Origin: Nitrosopumilus sp. UBA526
GTDB lineage: Archaea > Thermoproteota > Nitrososphaeria > Nitrososphaerales > Nitrosopumilaceae
Assembly (NCBI GenBank): GCA_002506665.1
Contig: DAXZ01000053.1
Location: 47,966-111,965, forward strand
Reading direction: 5' to 3'
Length of the DNA: 64,000 nucleotides
Part shown: piece by piece, positions 9,151 through 17,673 of the stretch
Layout of the letters: each line of letters opens with the position of its first letter
Position numbering within the stretch: position 1 is the first letter of the stretch
Position numbers and translations under genes: made by a program
The notes under the pieces: generated by a model
Told to the model about the DNA's origin: nothing
Databases searched by the model: none
The model's input: only the letters and a program-made list of their open reading frames with translations

Positions 9151-9200
9151 TGTGAAGAGATTGGCGTCCTAGTCTCGCATAATTTATCTCCATAATTGGC

Positions 9201-9223
9201 TCTCAAAGACACGTCTTTTGAGA
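9201..9223. other. Short inverted repeat upstream of the HIT gene
   Basis: TCTCAAAGAC and GTCTTTTGAGA are complementary with one bulge and a two-base loop. It lies about 95 bases before the HIT gene. It could be an operator or a hairpin; nothing in the sequence decides between these. Confidence 0.3.
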
Positions 9224-9316
9224 TTTACACACTAGTCATAGTATTTGAGGGAGACAAAATTCAAAGTGATTATAAACTAACCAAACAATAAATAAAATCA
9301 CAAAAAATAGAGTCTT

Positions 9317-9724
9317 ATGAACTGTATATTTTGTGATATCTTGGATGGAAAGAATTATGCTCATTTTCTCTACAAAGACGAGTTTCATGTCGCATTCTTG
9401 GATACATGCCCGATAAATGTAGGGCACAGCTTGGTCATTCCAAGAGAGCATCATGAAAGAATTACAGACATGAGCCCAGAGAATGTTGGGCGGATATTTG
9501 CCATAGCTCCAAAGATTGCACAAGCGGTCCTTGATGCAACCGGGGCAGACTCATTTAGCTTGGGTCAAAATAATGGCGAGGCAGCAAAACAGACCGTCCT
9601 TCATGTCCACATACACATCATTCCTGCATATGCTGGCACACACACAGACTGGAAGAGGCGTCTAGAACCAGAACATGATGAACTAGTCACACTTGCTAAA
9701 AAGATACGGCATTGTCTCACTTAG
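9317..9724 (+). CDS. HIT-family nucleotide hydrolase
   Basis: HIT proteins hydrolyse nucleoside phosphoramidates, dinucleoside polyphosphates or adenylylated intermediates. The 135 residues begin CIFCDILDG, whose Cys pair is common in Hint-type members. The histidine triad LHVHIHIIP is at His96, His98 and His100. SLGQNNGEAAKQTVLH is the conserved segment before the triad. Length is typical of the cytoplasmic single-domain form. It converges on the aRF1 gene, and their 3' ends overlap by eight bases. Confidence 0.92.
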   Translation: MNCIFCDILDGKNYAHFLYKDEFHVAFLDTCPINVGHSLVIPREHHERITDMSPENVGRIFAIAPKIAQAVLDATGADSFSLGQNNGEAAKQTVLHVHIHIIPAYAGTHTDWKRRLEPEHDELVTLAKKIRHCLT

Positions 9725-10997
9725 TGTGCCCCGGATTGTATCGCAGTATTGCACCTATTTTTCCAAGACTGGCAAGCATGTTTCCATGTTCTGCATTGCC
9801 TGAGATGACCTCCAATGTGGTTCCGGTCTTTGCGGCAAGCAGCTCCAAATAATCTACAATGTCCTGTTCATTTGCCTCTACTTCCATTGCGTTGCAGCTA
9901 GGACACGGCTTTGAGGCGTATTGCGTCTTTTTAGGAATTACTTGCGGCCTCTCGACAATCTCTTCTTGTATGTGACGGCATCGCTTGCACCTGGCCTCTA
10001 CTCTGTACTGATTCGTGTTATGTGTAATTATCAGTGTTTGTACAACATTATTCTTTAGGTATTTTATTACCTCTTCTAGTCCATAGGCGCCTTTTCCAGT
10101 ATTGGTATTTATCTCTCGGAACAAACCCTCAACTAGTTTTTTCTCCTCTACCATTCTAAAATCACCTAAAATGTCTGCAGACTTTGTAAATGCCTCCCTT
10201 ATCCCTTCTGCACCAGCGTATGACGCGTCAATGGTGTTGATAATGTTGTTTTGCAGTCTATACTCTAGATAGTTTCCGTTGATAAAATCTTCTTTTGTAG
10301 GGCCTGGCCCTGAGATGATGAGCCCCTTTATTGGATAAATGTCGATAAAATATTCCCGTGTAGTCTGTGCCACCCTGTTGTAAAAGTAGCTCAACTCCAT
10401 CTCTCGGAGTTTCTGAAATCTCTTTGCAGACTGTCCGCCCTGTCTGTGTTTTCCTGCCACACCAGAACCTGTCTGGGATAGCACCTCTACCCTGTCGCCG
10501 TGTAGTAATCCCCAACCTGCATCCTTTGCATCAATTGCTAGAAATCCTATCAGGTTATCATCTTTTAGCATGTTTTTTAGAATGTCTACATGAAAGTGAT
10601 CGTCGCATCTGTACAGATACTGCTTTAGGTCTTTTGGCGGATCTACCTCCCAGACAGTAACAGTCTCGCTTCCCAACGGACCGCCTCCTTCTGGGGGCAG
10701 GGCACCACAAAACATGACAAGCCCCCGCTCTGGGGTCTTTTTGTAGAGTTTGAGCCGCTGGATTACCTTGCCCAGGGAATCAACTACGTGCGACCTTGTC
10801 AAATCTGACTTTATGTTATCGGCAGTCCCCTGCTCTTGCTGAAGCGTGCTGACTATCTCATGGAGCTGCTTTCCCTTTGGAATATACACTGTTATCAGCT
10901 CTGTTCCTCTGCCTGATTTTTGGGCCAACTCCTCCAGGGTTTTTCTTATCTTGTAGATTTTGACTGAATCTTGTTTTTCAATGTTGATTTTTGGCAT
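9717..10997 (-). CDS. prf1: Peptide chain release factor aRF1
   Basis: aRF1 recognises all three stop codons in the ribosomal A site and triggers release of the finished protein. The 426 residues contain the codon-reading NIKS motif (61-64) and the GGQ catalytic loop (187-189, in HRQGGQSAKR). The C-terminal domain has Cys pairs (CKRC and CPSC, about 335-375) as in zinc-binding archaeal forms. Length and motif order match archaeal/eukaryotic class I factors. ATG 10997 follows an A/T-rich region. It overlaps the convergent HIT gene by eight bases. Confidence 0.96.
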   Translation of the reverse strand: MPKINIEKQDSVKIYKIRKTLEELAQKSGRGTELITVYIPKGKQLHEIVSTLQQEQGTADNIKSDLTRSHVVDSLGKVIQRLKLYKKTPERGLVMFCGALPPEGGGPLGSETVTVWEVDPPKDLKQYLYRCDDHFHVDILKNMLKDDNLIGFLAIDAKDAGWGLLHGDRVEVLSQTGSGVAGKHRQGGQSAKRFQKLREMELSYFYNRVAQTTREYFIDIYPIKGLIISGPGPTKEDFINGNYLEYRLQNNIINTIDASYAGAEGIREAFTKSADILGDFRMVEEKKLVEGLFREINTNTGKGAYGLEEVIKYLKNNVVQTLIITHNTNQYRVEARCKRCRHIQEEIVERPQVIPKKTQYASKPCPSCNAMEVEANEQDIVDYLELLAAKTGTTLEVISGNAEHGNMLASLGKIGAILRYNPGHTK

Positions 10998-11203
10998 TGC
11001 AATATGTTGTTGATTTACGAATATATCTTTTTGATTGGGGTTTTGTACTATCTGGGGATTTATGTAACTGTGGTTTATGCCATTTCTTCTCTTATATCTG
11101 TGTGGAGAATTCTTGAATTACCCTGTATCTTGTGTTTAGTTTTGGTGACTCTTTTGAGTAAAAAATTGGCTAATCTTTTGAATAGAATTATTTGTATGAA
11201 TTA

Positions 11204-11389
11204 CTATGTGGCCGTTCTTGGTTCACCGTGAAGTTTCTTTTTGTATGCAATCACTCTTTCTCTGACCTCATCTGGCAGATCCTCCATTTTCCATGCTCCA
11301 ATTCTCAAGCCATGAAGGACATTGGCAACAGAAAACATTTTGTTTCTGCAGTTTGGTGGGGCAAATGTATTTGGAATATCTTGAACCAT
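11204..11389 (-). CDS. Small conserved protein, copy 1 of a duplicated gene pair
   Basis: The 61 residues start MVQDIPNTFAPPN and carry LRIGAWKMEDLPDEVRE followed by a Lys-rich end. The copy at 12268-12450 is nearly identical through the middle, and a decayed relative lies at 728-920. The gene lies 35 bases downstream of the 202-residue gene on the same strand, and the same spacing recurs in the second copy. That indicates a two-gene unit. The downstream plus-strand region to the aRF1 start (about 11000-11200) is T-rich with no supported gene. Function unknown. Confidence 0.65.
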   Translation of the reverse strand: MVQDIPNTFAPPNCRNKMFSVANVLHGLRIGAWKMEDLPDEVRERVIAYKKKLHGEPRTAT

Positions 11390-11424
11390 AAGGTATCATA
11401 CGGTGACACTTGAATATAACCTTA

Positions 11425-12033
11425 TCATTCTGTTTCTATAAACTCGTGGTCTCCATTAGGAAACATACGTAAAACAGATTTTTGTGCATAGTGTTTGGCC
11501 ATCATCATTACTACCTTATGACTAGCTTGAACAGGATAGGATACATCCAAATATTTTTGTCCATCTTCTTCCCATGCTCCATATATGGGCGTATTACTGA
11601 ATTTCAATACTTGGTTAAATGCTGACTCAACCTCACGATCTAGTGTTCTCCCTTCGTGGTTGGTTATAGCAATAAAGTCAATATCTTTTTTGGGATCAAA
11701 TTCTGGATGGAACTTTAGCATCTCTTTAAAGAGCGCAAATGCCTCTTTTCCAACGGTAGCATCAAATGCATTGCCAGTTGCCGGATTCAACGAGTATCCA
11801 ATACGGTTATCCTTGTCAATAATACTTTGACATTTTTCTCTAGTATCATCAAAGCTAGGTGCAGGAGGACATTTCTTGACTGGTCTCTTTGGAGAACCGT
11901 CTTTTGACTGCATGTACAAGGAATTTTCTTTAGATATTTTCCGTTTTGGGTTGCTTTCTATGATCGCATCTATGCACCCAAGATAATACCAGAGCCTCTT
12001 TATCAATAACACGACATACTTTTGAATGTTCAT
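11425..12033 (-). CDS. Unknown protein, upstream partner of the small 61-residue protein
   Basis: I do not recognise this protein. The frame gives 202 residues from ATG 12033. A downstream ATG at 11913 would give a product beginning MQSKDGSPKRPVKKC and dropping a hydrophobic, Lys-rich lead-in that looks non-conserved. The body is acidic and soluble, with DPKKDIDFIAITNHEGRTLD and a C-terminus QKSVLRMFPNGDHEFIETE. A remnant of a second copy at 12487-12570 preserves only that C-terminus. It probably forms an operon with the small gene 35 bases downstream. Confidence 0.65.
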   Translation of the reverse strand: MNIQKYVVLLIKRLWYYLGCIDAIIESNPKRKISKENSLYMQSKDGSPKRPVKKCPPAPSFDDTREKCQSIIDKDNRIGYSLNPATGNAFDATVGKEAFALFKEMLKFHPEFDPKKDIDFIAITNHEGRTLDREVESAFNQVLKFSNTPIYGAWEEDGQKYLDVSYPVQASHKVVMMMAKHYAQKSVLRMFPNGDHEFIETE

Positions 12034-12267
12034 ACCTCATAGTACGGTATAGTACTGCATAATAATCTTTTGTATGCTTCGGCAGAGTTACCGGGACGGG
12101 CATACAGATTTCTCTGAATCAAATCTCATATCTATTTGTATAACGACATATTTTGAATAATGATTTTTCGTTGGTTAGTGCCATCTACAATAATCTTTGA
12201 TGCTTTCAAAGTATGACCATTCAGACTATTAAGAAAATATCTATGTAAACTTTCGGCGCACTATAAG

Positions 12268-12450
12268 CTATCCTTGATTTCCCACGTGAATCTTCTTTTT
12301 GTATGCAATCACTCTTTCTCTGACCTCGTCTGGCAGATCCTCCATTTTCCATGCACCGATTCTCAAGCCTTGGAGAACACTGGCAACAGAAAACATTTTG
12401 TTTTTGCAGTTTGGTGGGGCAAATGTATTTGGTATGTCTACTGGAAGCAT
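12268..12450 (-). CDS. Small conserved protein, copy 2 of a duplicated gene pair
   Basis: The 60 residues start MLPVDIPNTFAPPNCKNK and match the 11204-11389 product almost throughout. The DNA is also close to identical over about 150 bases, so the duplication is fairly recent or under strong constraint. Most differences are silent or conservative (Arg to Lys, Asn to Ser), which suggests selection on the protein. Its upstream partner has been reduced to a C-terminal fragment. Function unknown. Confidence 0.62.
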   Translation of the reverse strand: MLPVDIPNTFAPPNCKNKMFSVASVLQGLRIGAWKMEDLPDEVRERVIAYKKKIHVGNQG

Positions 12451-12486
12451 GCAAGTAACACCATACTCTGGAATATAACTTTGGTG

Positions 12487-12570
12487 TTATTTTATCTCGA
12501 TAAACTTGAAACGACCATCCGGCGATATACGCAAAACAAATTTTTGTGTCATGTGCGGGAATATTTCTAG
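12487..12570 (-). pseudogene. C-terminal remnant of a second copy of the 202-residue gene
   Basis: After a stop on the minus strand the frame reads ILEIFPHMTQKFVLRISPDG and then RFKFIEIK before the stop at 12487-12489. It aligns with the end of the 11425-12033 product (HYAQKSVLRMFPNGDHEFIE). It ends 36 bases before the small gene, the same spacing as the intact pair. The rest of the copy is missing upstream. Confidence 0.6.
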
Positions 12571-12611
12571 TATTCATATCTGGAATTTTTTACTATCCAT
12601 TGACAGGTGTA

Positions 12612-12710
12612 ATGTTTGTAGGTGTTGTAGGCGCTAGACTGCAACCAGACATTGAAAATTCTCCTAGCATTGTAGATGTGCCAAAACCCCCCTCAAAGTT
12701 TTTACAATAA
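12612..12710 (+). CDS. Possible very small protein or gene fragment
   Basis: A 32-residue ORF from ATG 12612 begins MFVGVVGARLQPDIENSPS and ends PSKFLQ. The frame is open a little further upstream (YYPLTGV). A hydrophobic start followed by a Pro-rich polar tail resembles the edge of a membrane-anchored protein. No promoter or neighbour supports it, and I rate it as a possible remnant. The surrounding 12571-12890 shows nothing else. Confidence 0.25.
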   Translation: MFVGVVGARLQPDIENSPSIVDVPKPPSKFLQ

Positions 12711-12890
12711 TGCATATTATTTTGCAATCTATGGAGTGCCGTTTTTGATATTGTGACGGTATCTTGTGTTTGAGTCTAGACCCAGTCAACATGTCTGCAT
12801 AATACTAGAAACTCTGGGGACTGTTCTCTCTGGGATGTGTATTCTCATCAGATCTGCTGGAATTTCTGACAATCTTCTATCCTGGTTAAA

Positions 12891-13580
12891 TCACAACTCA
12901 TCAAACGCTCTCAAAAATACCTCTAGTGGCTGATTCCCCCTTATCTTGACAAAGTCTTTGTCATTAAATATGATAAATGACGGTGTTGCATCAATGCCTA
13001 TCTCCTGCCCAGACTCGTAGAGCATTCGTACTTTGTCTTGATATTTGTGCTCATCTAGACACTCGATAAATTCGTCCGGGTTCAATTCTATGGTATCTGC
13101 AAAGCCTGCAAGCGAGTCTCTGTTTACCCAGCCGGTATTCTCCCCTGCCCAATTCTTGTACAACTCGTCATGGTACTGCCAATATTTCTGCTGGTCTCCT
13201 GCGCAGTATGAGGCTTCTGCTGCAAGGACAGAATCAGGGCCATTTAGTGCAAAGTCCTTAAAGACCATCTTGACTCTGCCAGTATCAATAAAATCCTGCT
13301 GTATTATATTGCGTGTCCCTTGGTGAAACTTGAAACAGTACGTACACTGATAGTCCCCCCATTCTAGGATGGTAATGGGGGCATCTGAATCCCCTAGTAT
13401 TGGCGAGCCGCCCTCTGATAATTCTGCTCCAAGTGAGTACGGTCTACTAACATCTGATGTCAGATAAAATCCTGCAGCTAGTCCTATTACTGCCGGTATT
13501 GCCAACAGGTACAGTCTCATGCAATGGACAGTTACTGCTTTGGGTAAATATCTGTCTCTGCGAATATTGTGAAATGTCAC
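12891..13580 (-). CDS. Exported DsbA-like thioredoxin-fold disulfide oxidoreductase
   Basis: A membrane-anchored or secreted thiol-disulfide protein acting outside the cytoplasmic membrane. A hydrophobic segment at about 23-42 (LYLLAIPAVIGLAAGFYL) serves as anchor or signal. The thioredoxin-fold domain has the active-site CTYC (79-82) in WGDYQCTYCFKFH and the cis-Pro in ATPSF. The inserted helical region and overall arrangement fit the DsbA/Com1-like group (thioredoxin_4). The longest form starts with GTG 13580, about 20 bases from a TATA-like box. ATG 13520 would start right before the hydrophobic segment and is equally plausible. It is separate from, but functionally related to, the CcdA/TlpA pair at 60.5-62.3 kb. 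Confidence 0.9.
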   Translation of the reverse strand: MTFHNIRRDRYLPKAVTVHCMRLYLLAIPAVIGLAAGFYLTSDVSRPYSLGAELSEGGSPILGDSDAPITILEWGDYQCTYCFKFHQGTRNIIQQDFIDTGRVKMVFKDFALNGPDSVLAAEASYCAGDQQKYWQYHDELYKNWAGENTGWVNRDSLAGFADTIELNPDEFIECLDEHKYQDKVRMLYESGQEIGIDATPSFIIFNDKDFVKIRGNQPLEVFLRAFDEL

Positions 13581-13596
13581 AAAGATAATCTGATCG

Positions 13597-13606
13597 CTTT
13601 ATAAAT
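13597..13606 (-). promoter_or_regulatory. TATA-like box for the DsbA-like gene
   Basis: CTTTATAAAT on the plus strand reads ATTTATAAAG on the minus strand, about 17-26 bases before GTG 13580. That spacing suits a leaderless or nearly leaderless archaeal transcript. Confidence 0.45.
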
Positions 13607-13624
13607 AAAATAGCCATACAAGAG

Positions 13625-13633
13625 CTTAAATAT
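13625..13633 (+). promoter_or_regulatory. TATA-like box for cbtB
   Basis: CTTAAATAT lies about 22-29 bases before the cbtB ATG at 13654, the expected distance for a leaderless archaeal start. Confidence 0.45.
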
Positions 13634-13653
13634 ATTCATAAGATTTGTTCATC

Positions 13654-13869
13654 ATGTTCAAATCAGAACAGGTCAATATCTCAAAAACCAACATTCCAAA
13701 GCTGGCAATTATTGCACTAGCTGCAGTCTTTGCAGTGGGCCTGTTTGTTGTAGGATTTGATCAAGGACACATCTTTAGCCTAGTTTATGGGGAGCAGGCA
13801 TTTACTGATCTTTATATTCATGAGCTCACCCATGATATGAGACATGCCGCAGGATTTCCGTGTCACTAA
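13654..13869 (+). CDS. cbtB: CbtB, proposed cobalt transporter small subunit
   Basis: CbtB is a one-helix membrane protein with a C-terminal His-rich metal-binding tail, predicted to work with CbtA in cobalt uptake. Here the helix is at about 17-40 (LAIIALAAVFAVGLFVVGF). The tail IHELTHDMRHAAGFPCH matches the family signature. ATG 13654 (71 residues) is preferred over TTG 13645, which adds only three residues, because it sits well after the TATA-like box. cbtA follows immediately. Cobalt would serve cobalamin synthesis, which is known in Thaumarchaeota. Confidence 0.9.
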   Translation: MFKSEQVNISKTNIPKLAIIALAAVFAVGLFVVGFDQGHIFSLVYGEQAFTDLYIHELTHDMRHAAGFPCH

Positions 13870-13871
13870 AC

Positions 13872-14591
13872 ATGAAGACCGTTTTATTCATAATTGTTGT
13901 TTTGATATCAGGTGCATTTGCAGGACTGATTCATGGAACTGTAAATCTAGTTCTAGTGGAACCATATCTTGATGTGGCAATCGGGATTGAAAATAACAGT
14001 CTCTTTGCAACCGGTCTGGAAAAAGACACTCCTGAATTCTGGGCGGCGTATGACGGATACCGCACATGGCAAAAGAGCGGCCAGATTCTCGCAGGTGTGA
14101 TACTTGGAACCTCTATAGGCTCACTCTTTGGAATTGTATTTGCATTATCTCGTGGCTCTATTCCTGGTAATCATGATGTGAAAAAATCCCTCATCTTGGC
14201 AGGAATTATGTGGTTTACACTATACCTTTTACCATTTCTCAAATACCCTGCAAATCCCCCCACTGTAGGAAACGAGGAGACGTTGGTTCTACGGGTTGCA
14301 CTGTATGTGTCATTTATTATACTGTCAGGTGTGGGTGCTCTGGCATTTTACAAGCTATCAAAGAGATTCAAAAGATCAATTGCCATACTAGGCTATGCCA
14401 TATTCATAGCTGCACTCTTTGTTGTAATGCCGGATAATCCTGATGAGATAACGGCGCCTGCAAGTCTTGTAAATGAATTTAGATTTGTATCTGTTCTTGG
14501 TGTCACGTCATTTTGGGTATCAGTTGGTCTCATCCTGGGTTTATTTTGGAGTCGTCTAGAGCCACACAAGGAGACTGCTCAATATACATAA
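13872..14591 (+). CDS. cbtA: CbtA, proposed cobalt transporter membrane subunit
   Basis: A membrane protein of about 239 residues with five or so hydrophobic helices: near the N-terminus (VLFIIVVLISGAFAGLIHG), then around 75-95, 115-130, 150-165, 175-190 and at the C-terminus. WAAYDGYRTWQKSGQILAG is typical of CbtA. The frame also allows GTG 13860, overlapping the cbtB stop; ATG 13872 begins two bases after it. Tight linkage to cbtB supports joint function. The substrate (cobalt) is a family prediction, not shown by the sequence. Confidence 0.88.
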   Translation: MKTVLFIIVVLISGAFAGLIHGTVNLVLVEPYLDVAIGIENNSLFATGLEKDTPEFWAAYDGYRTWQKSGQILAGVILGTSIGSLFGIVFALSRGSIPGNHDVKKSLILAGIMWFTLYLLPFLKYPANPPTVGNEETLVLRVALYVSFIILSGVGALAFYKLSKRFKRSIAILGYAIFIAALFVVMPDNPDEITAPASLVNEFRFVSVLGVTSFWVSVGLILGLFWSRLEPHKETAQYT

Positions 14592-14662
14592 TTGTTCTGA
14601 ATCTATAGAATGAGAATGATTTCATCTTGTTTAAATATACGCCCTGATGTACGAGTATCTGT

Positions 14663-14992
14663 ATGTCAAGACGACTGACACTGCCTCAGCTAAAAAAGTA
14701 TGATATCACTCAAAAGGTAATTACAGCACTTGCAGATTCTGAATCTCGGGCAATCTTGTTTTCTATAATCAAAAAGGGAAATACAGCTGCTGAGCTCTCA
14801 GACAAACTAAAGATTCCACTTAGTTCTGTATACAAAAAACTCGCCGATCTCGAGGAACTCACATTAATCGAGGTTGAGAAATGGATGTTATCAGACAAGG
14901 GCAGAAGATACAAGGTCTATAGGAGCAGGATAAGCAAGGCTGATATCTCAATTAGGAGGCCAGAGCCCACACTCACATTAATTCCAAACTAG
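14663..14992 (+). CDS. Winged-helix transcriptional regulator, paralog 1
   Basis: A 109-residue DNA-binding protein. The winged helix-turn-helix runs from about 25 to 90: AILFSIIKKGNTAAELSDKL, then IPLSSVYKKLADLEELTLIE (recognition helix), followed by a wing with RRYKVYRSRI. There is no separate sensor domain. It is paralogous to the next gene (15010-15360) and lies between cbtBA and the FTR1 permease, so it may regulate metal transport. That role is inferred from position only. ATG 14663 is clear. Confidence 0.82.
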   Translation: MSRRLTLPQLKKYDITQKVITALADSESRAILFSIIKKGNTAAELSDKLKIPLSSVYKKLADLEELTLIEVEKWMLSDKGRRYKVYRSRISKADISIRRPEPTLTLIPN

Positions 14993-15009
14993 AGAGCGGT
15001 GATATCATT

Positions 15010-15360
15010 ATGCAAAAACCTACAATAATCGAACTCTCAGAATTTGACATTACACAAAAGATAATCGAGTCCCTCAGCAATGTATGCACCAGATCAGTGC
15101 TATTCTCAGTCAAGCGCGAGTCAAAGGACGTAACTCAGATTGCCGATGAGCTAAAGTTATCGCTATCTACAGTATACAAGACGTTATCAACCTTGGAGGA
15201 TCTTGCCCTAGCTGAGGTTGACAGGTATGTAATTTCTTCTGATGGCAAAAAGATAAAGCTGTACAGAAGCAGGATTGACAAGGTAGAGATTATCTTGGGC
15301 GACCAGGAACCATTTTTAAATCTGTACTCCAACACTGCAAATCCAAAGTCCATCACATGA
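15010..15360 (+). CDS. Winged-helix transcriptional regulator, paralog 2
   Basis: A 116-residue winged-helix protein sharing with its neighbour the frame FDITQKIIESL, RSVLFSVKRESKDVTQIADEL, LSLSTVYKTLSTLEDLALAE and IKLYRSRIDKVEI. It begins 17 bases after paralog 1, so the two are probably cotranscribed and may form heterodimers. Tandem duplication followed by divergence is the simplest origin. Its product would be made just before the FTR1 permease gene, whose promoter lies 70 bases downstream. Confidence 0.82.
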   Translation: MQKPTIIELSEFDITQKIIESLSNVCTRSVLFSVKRESKDVTQIADELKLSLSTVYKTLSTLEDLALAEVDRYVISSDGKKIKLYRSRIDKVEIILGDQEPFLNLYSNTANPKSIT

Positions 15361-15431
15361 TGTGGGATAAATTTGTATGTTGTAATTTGATTTAAAATTC
15401 TCTTGTTCTATACTATTAGAATCAGTATCGG

Positions 15432-15440
15432 TTTTAAATA
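15432..15440 (+). promoter_or_regulatory. TATA-like box for the FTR1 permease gene
   Basis: TTTTAAATA lies 26 bases before TTG 15466. The spacing supports transcription starting at or very near the TTG codon. Confidence 0.5.
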
Positions 15441-15465
15441 ATCAACACAGACATTATCACATATC

Positions 15466-17673
15466 TTGATTCTCCAGCAGTACACCTTGCTGTTTGTTGG
15501 CCTGCTTGTGATGGTTCCTGCCACACATGCAGTTTATGCATATTCTGATACTGATACGTCATCAGTAACAGTATCAGAGATACTGTCTTATTCCCTGCCT
15601 GTAATCAAAGAGCAGATACGAGACGGTAACATTGATGATGCAAGAACGCTTTCTGCAATTAATGCCGAGATATTTCCATTACACCTGCAGAATCTCAGGG
15701 CATATGACGGTGCAGTAACTGACGAGATTCACATTTTACTACTTGACATACATGACGGCATTGGAGATGTGCCAGACTCGGAGATACTAGTACAGATAGA
15801 AAACATTGAGAGACTTTTAATGACATATCCCATTATGGATCCAGACTATGGCATGGTAATTGCCATGCTCTTGAGTGTATCTGATGAGCAGTATCAAAAG
15901 TCACAGGTTCACAATAATCCTTTACTATATGACTATGCACTTTATCTTGCCGAACGCTCCCATGAACTGTTTTCACATACTGTATATGACGATCGTCTGA
16001 GATTAGAGATTGACTCGTTTCTAGGTGATTTAACACGTCAAATAAAAGACAAGCAAGACTTTGTCCTAGTTGGGACACTAGTTACCACAATTAACCGTGA
16101 CCTGACAGGCGCAGAGCCCGTATCATATGACAAACAAGGACTCTATGATGCCATTTATGGGCTGTACGATGAGATGCTCGTAGCGCTTGATACTGCAAAC
16201 TATGACACAGCCGAAGCCCTTGCAATAGAGGCATATCTTGAAAACTTTGAGTATCTAGAAGCAGACATTGAGCAAGCAGACCCCGAACTCTTGTATTCAT
16301 TAGAGCTTGACATGCGAGAGGAACTGCGTACCATGATCAAAGACGGCCAAGACTCTGAGCAGATAAGGGCATTTCTCCAAGAATCGATACTGCCTGATTT
16401 ACAAACTGCAGAATCTATGGTAACAACACAAGGTGGGACAGTATCAGGTGATATCATACCTCAAAAAGTGATTCGTGAAATGGGTGATGCTAGCAGTGAG
16501 CAAAAGTCTGGCGTCAGATCTGAGATTGACTTTATCCGTAATACCCTGCAAGAGATGCTAATCCAGTATGATACAGGGGATTACCAGGCAGCATACAACT
16601 CTGCACGGACTGCATACCTTGATAGTTACGAGTCAGTAGAGATTCCACTGCGCGCCATCAATCCTGACTTTACGCTTGAAGTCGAGTTTCAGTTTGCTAG
16701 TTTACGAAACCTGATAAAAGAACAGGCAGAATACGACAAAGTTCGGGATCAAAGCATTGCAATAAAGCGAAATCTTGACGAATCTGAACGCCTAGTTACA
16801 GGGACAGGCGTACTTGCACCTGCCATTGCATTTTCCTCGTCCTTTGCTGTAATATTTCGTGAGGGTCTCGAGTCAGTTTTGGTGCTGGGCGCCATCCTGA
16901 CCTACCTTGAGGCGTCCCGTAATAATAGATTCAAAAAGCATGTGTATCTCGGGGTGCTCTTTGCAGTCGCTGCAACTGCTGTCACCTGGTTTGTTGCATC
17001 ATTTATCATTGATATCTCTGGTGCCAACCGTGAACTCATCGAGGCGATAGCCGCACTGTCTGCAACTGCAATGCTGTTTTATGTCAGTTTCTGGGTACTA
17101 AACAAGATAGAGCACAAAAAGTGGATGGAGTTTGTAAAGGCAAAGGTCTGGCAGGCCACAACTACCGGAAGTGTCACGGTATTTGTCTTGCTGTCATTTT
17201 TTACGGTATACAGGGAAGGCTTTGAGACTGTGTTGTTTTACCAGGCAATGTCGGGATTTGCAAAATACATGGAGGGCTATGTTGGATTGGGATTTGCAGC
17301 AGGCCTCGGTGTGTTGTTTTTGATATACTATATCATGAGAAAGATTGGACGAAGGCTTCCTTTGCGGGTATTGTTTGGTTTGACAATGGGGGTTGGTGCA
17401 TACATGTCTATTACATTTCTTGGAAATGCAGTAAGGGAGCTACAGATACTAGACCTTGTTCCATATACAGGACTCTTTGGTATAATTCCGAGACTCGATA
17501 TCAATTTGGCCACAATGACTGGAATCTATCCTACTTTGGAGACCATATTGTCACAGCTAGTCCTGCTTGGGATTTATCTTGTAGCATCACTATACGTGCT
17601 TGTGCTGAGGCCAAGACTGGAGAAACGATTAACTGCCATGAGAAGATCACATGGGGATGCCAATGCCTGCTAA
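15466..17673 (+). CDS. FTR1-family iron permease with N-terminal extracytoplasmic repeats
   Basis: A predicted high-affinity iron permease of 735 residues. A signal peptide (about 1-25, LLFVGLLVMVPATHAVYA) leads an extracytoplasmic region of about 420 residues made of related helical segments, for instance REELRTMIKDGQDSEQI. The membrane part follows with the two REXXE-type iron-binding motifs of FTR1: REGLE at 465-469 and REGFE at 583-587. About seven helices are visible from 455 to 720. TTG 15466 is chosen because the signal peptide needs it and a TATA-like box precedes it. The extracytoplasmic part is homologous to the free-standing protein at 25334-26431. The next gene overlaps its 3' end. 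Confidence 0.9.
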   Translation: MILQQYTLLFVGLLVMVPATHAVYAYSDTDTSSVTVSEILSYSLPVIKEQIRDGNIDDARTLSAINAEIFPLHLQNLRAYDGAVTDEIHILLLDIHDGIGDVPDSEILVQIENIERLLMTYPIMDPDYGMVIAMLLSVSDEQYQKSQVHNNPLLYDYALYLAERSHELFSHTVYDDRLRLEIDSFLGDLTRQIKDKQDFVLVGTLVTTINRDLTGAEPVSYDKQGLYDAIYGLYDEMLVALDTANYDTAEALAIEAYLENFEYLEADIEQADPELLYSLELDMREELRTMIKDGQDSEQIRAFLQESILPDLQTAESMVTTQGGTVSGDIIPQKVIREMGDASSEQKSGVRSEIDFIRNTLQEMLIQYDTGDYQAAYNSARTAYLDSYESVEIPLRAINPDFTLEVEFQFASLRNLIKEQAEYDKVRDQSIAIKRNLDESERLVTGTGVLAPAIAFSSSFAVIFREGLESVLVLGAILTYLEASRNNRFKKHVYLGVLFAVAATAVTWFVASFIIDISGANRELIEAIAALSATAMLFYVSFWVLNKIEHKKWMEFVKAKVWQATTTGSVTVFVLLSFFTVYREGFETVLFYQAMSGFAKYMEGYVGLGFAAGLGVLFLIYYIMRKIGRRLPLRVLFGLTMGVGAYMSITFLGNAVRELQILDLVPYTGLFGIIPRLDINLATMTGIYPTLETILSQLVLLGIYLVASLYVLVLRPRLEKRLTAMRRSHGDANAC

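Noticed and set aside
10971..11231. Hydrophobic 86-codon plus-strand ORF resembling a membrane protein
   Set aside because: It overlaps the start of aRF1 and lies in T-rich sequence, which makes Leu/Ile/Phe/Val-rich chance ORFs; no promoter or domain.
12221..12577. 118-codon minus-strand ORF
   Set aside because: Out-of-frame shadow of the small protein at 12268-12450 and of the adjacent gene remnant.
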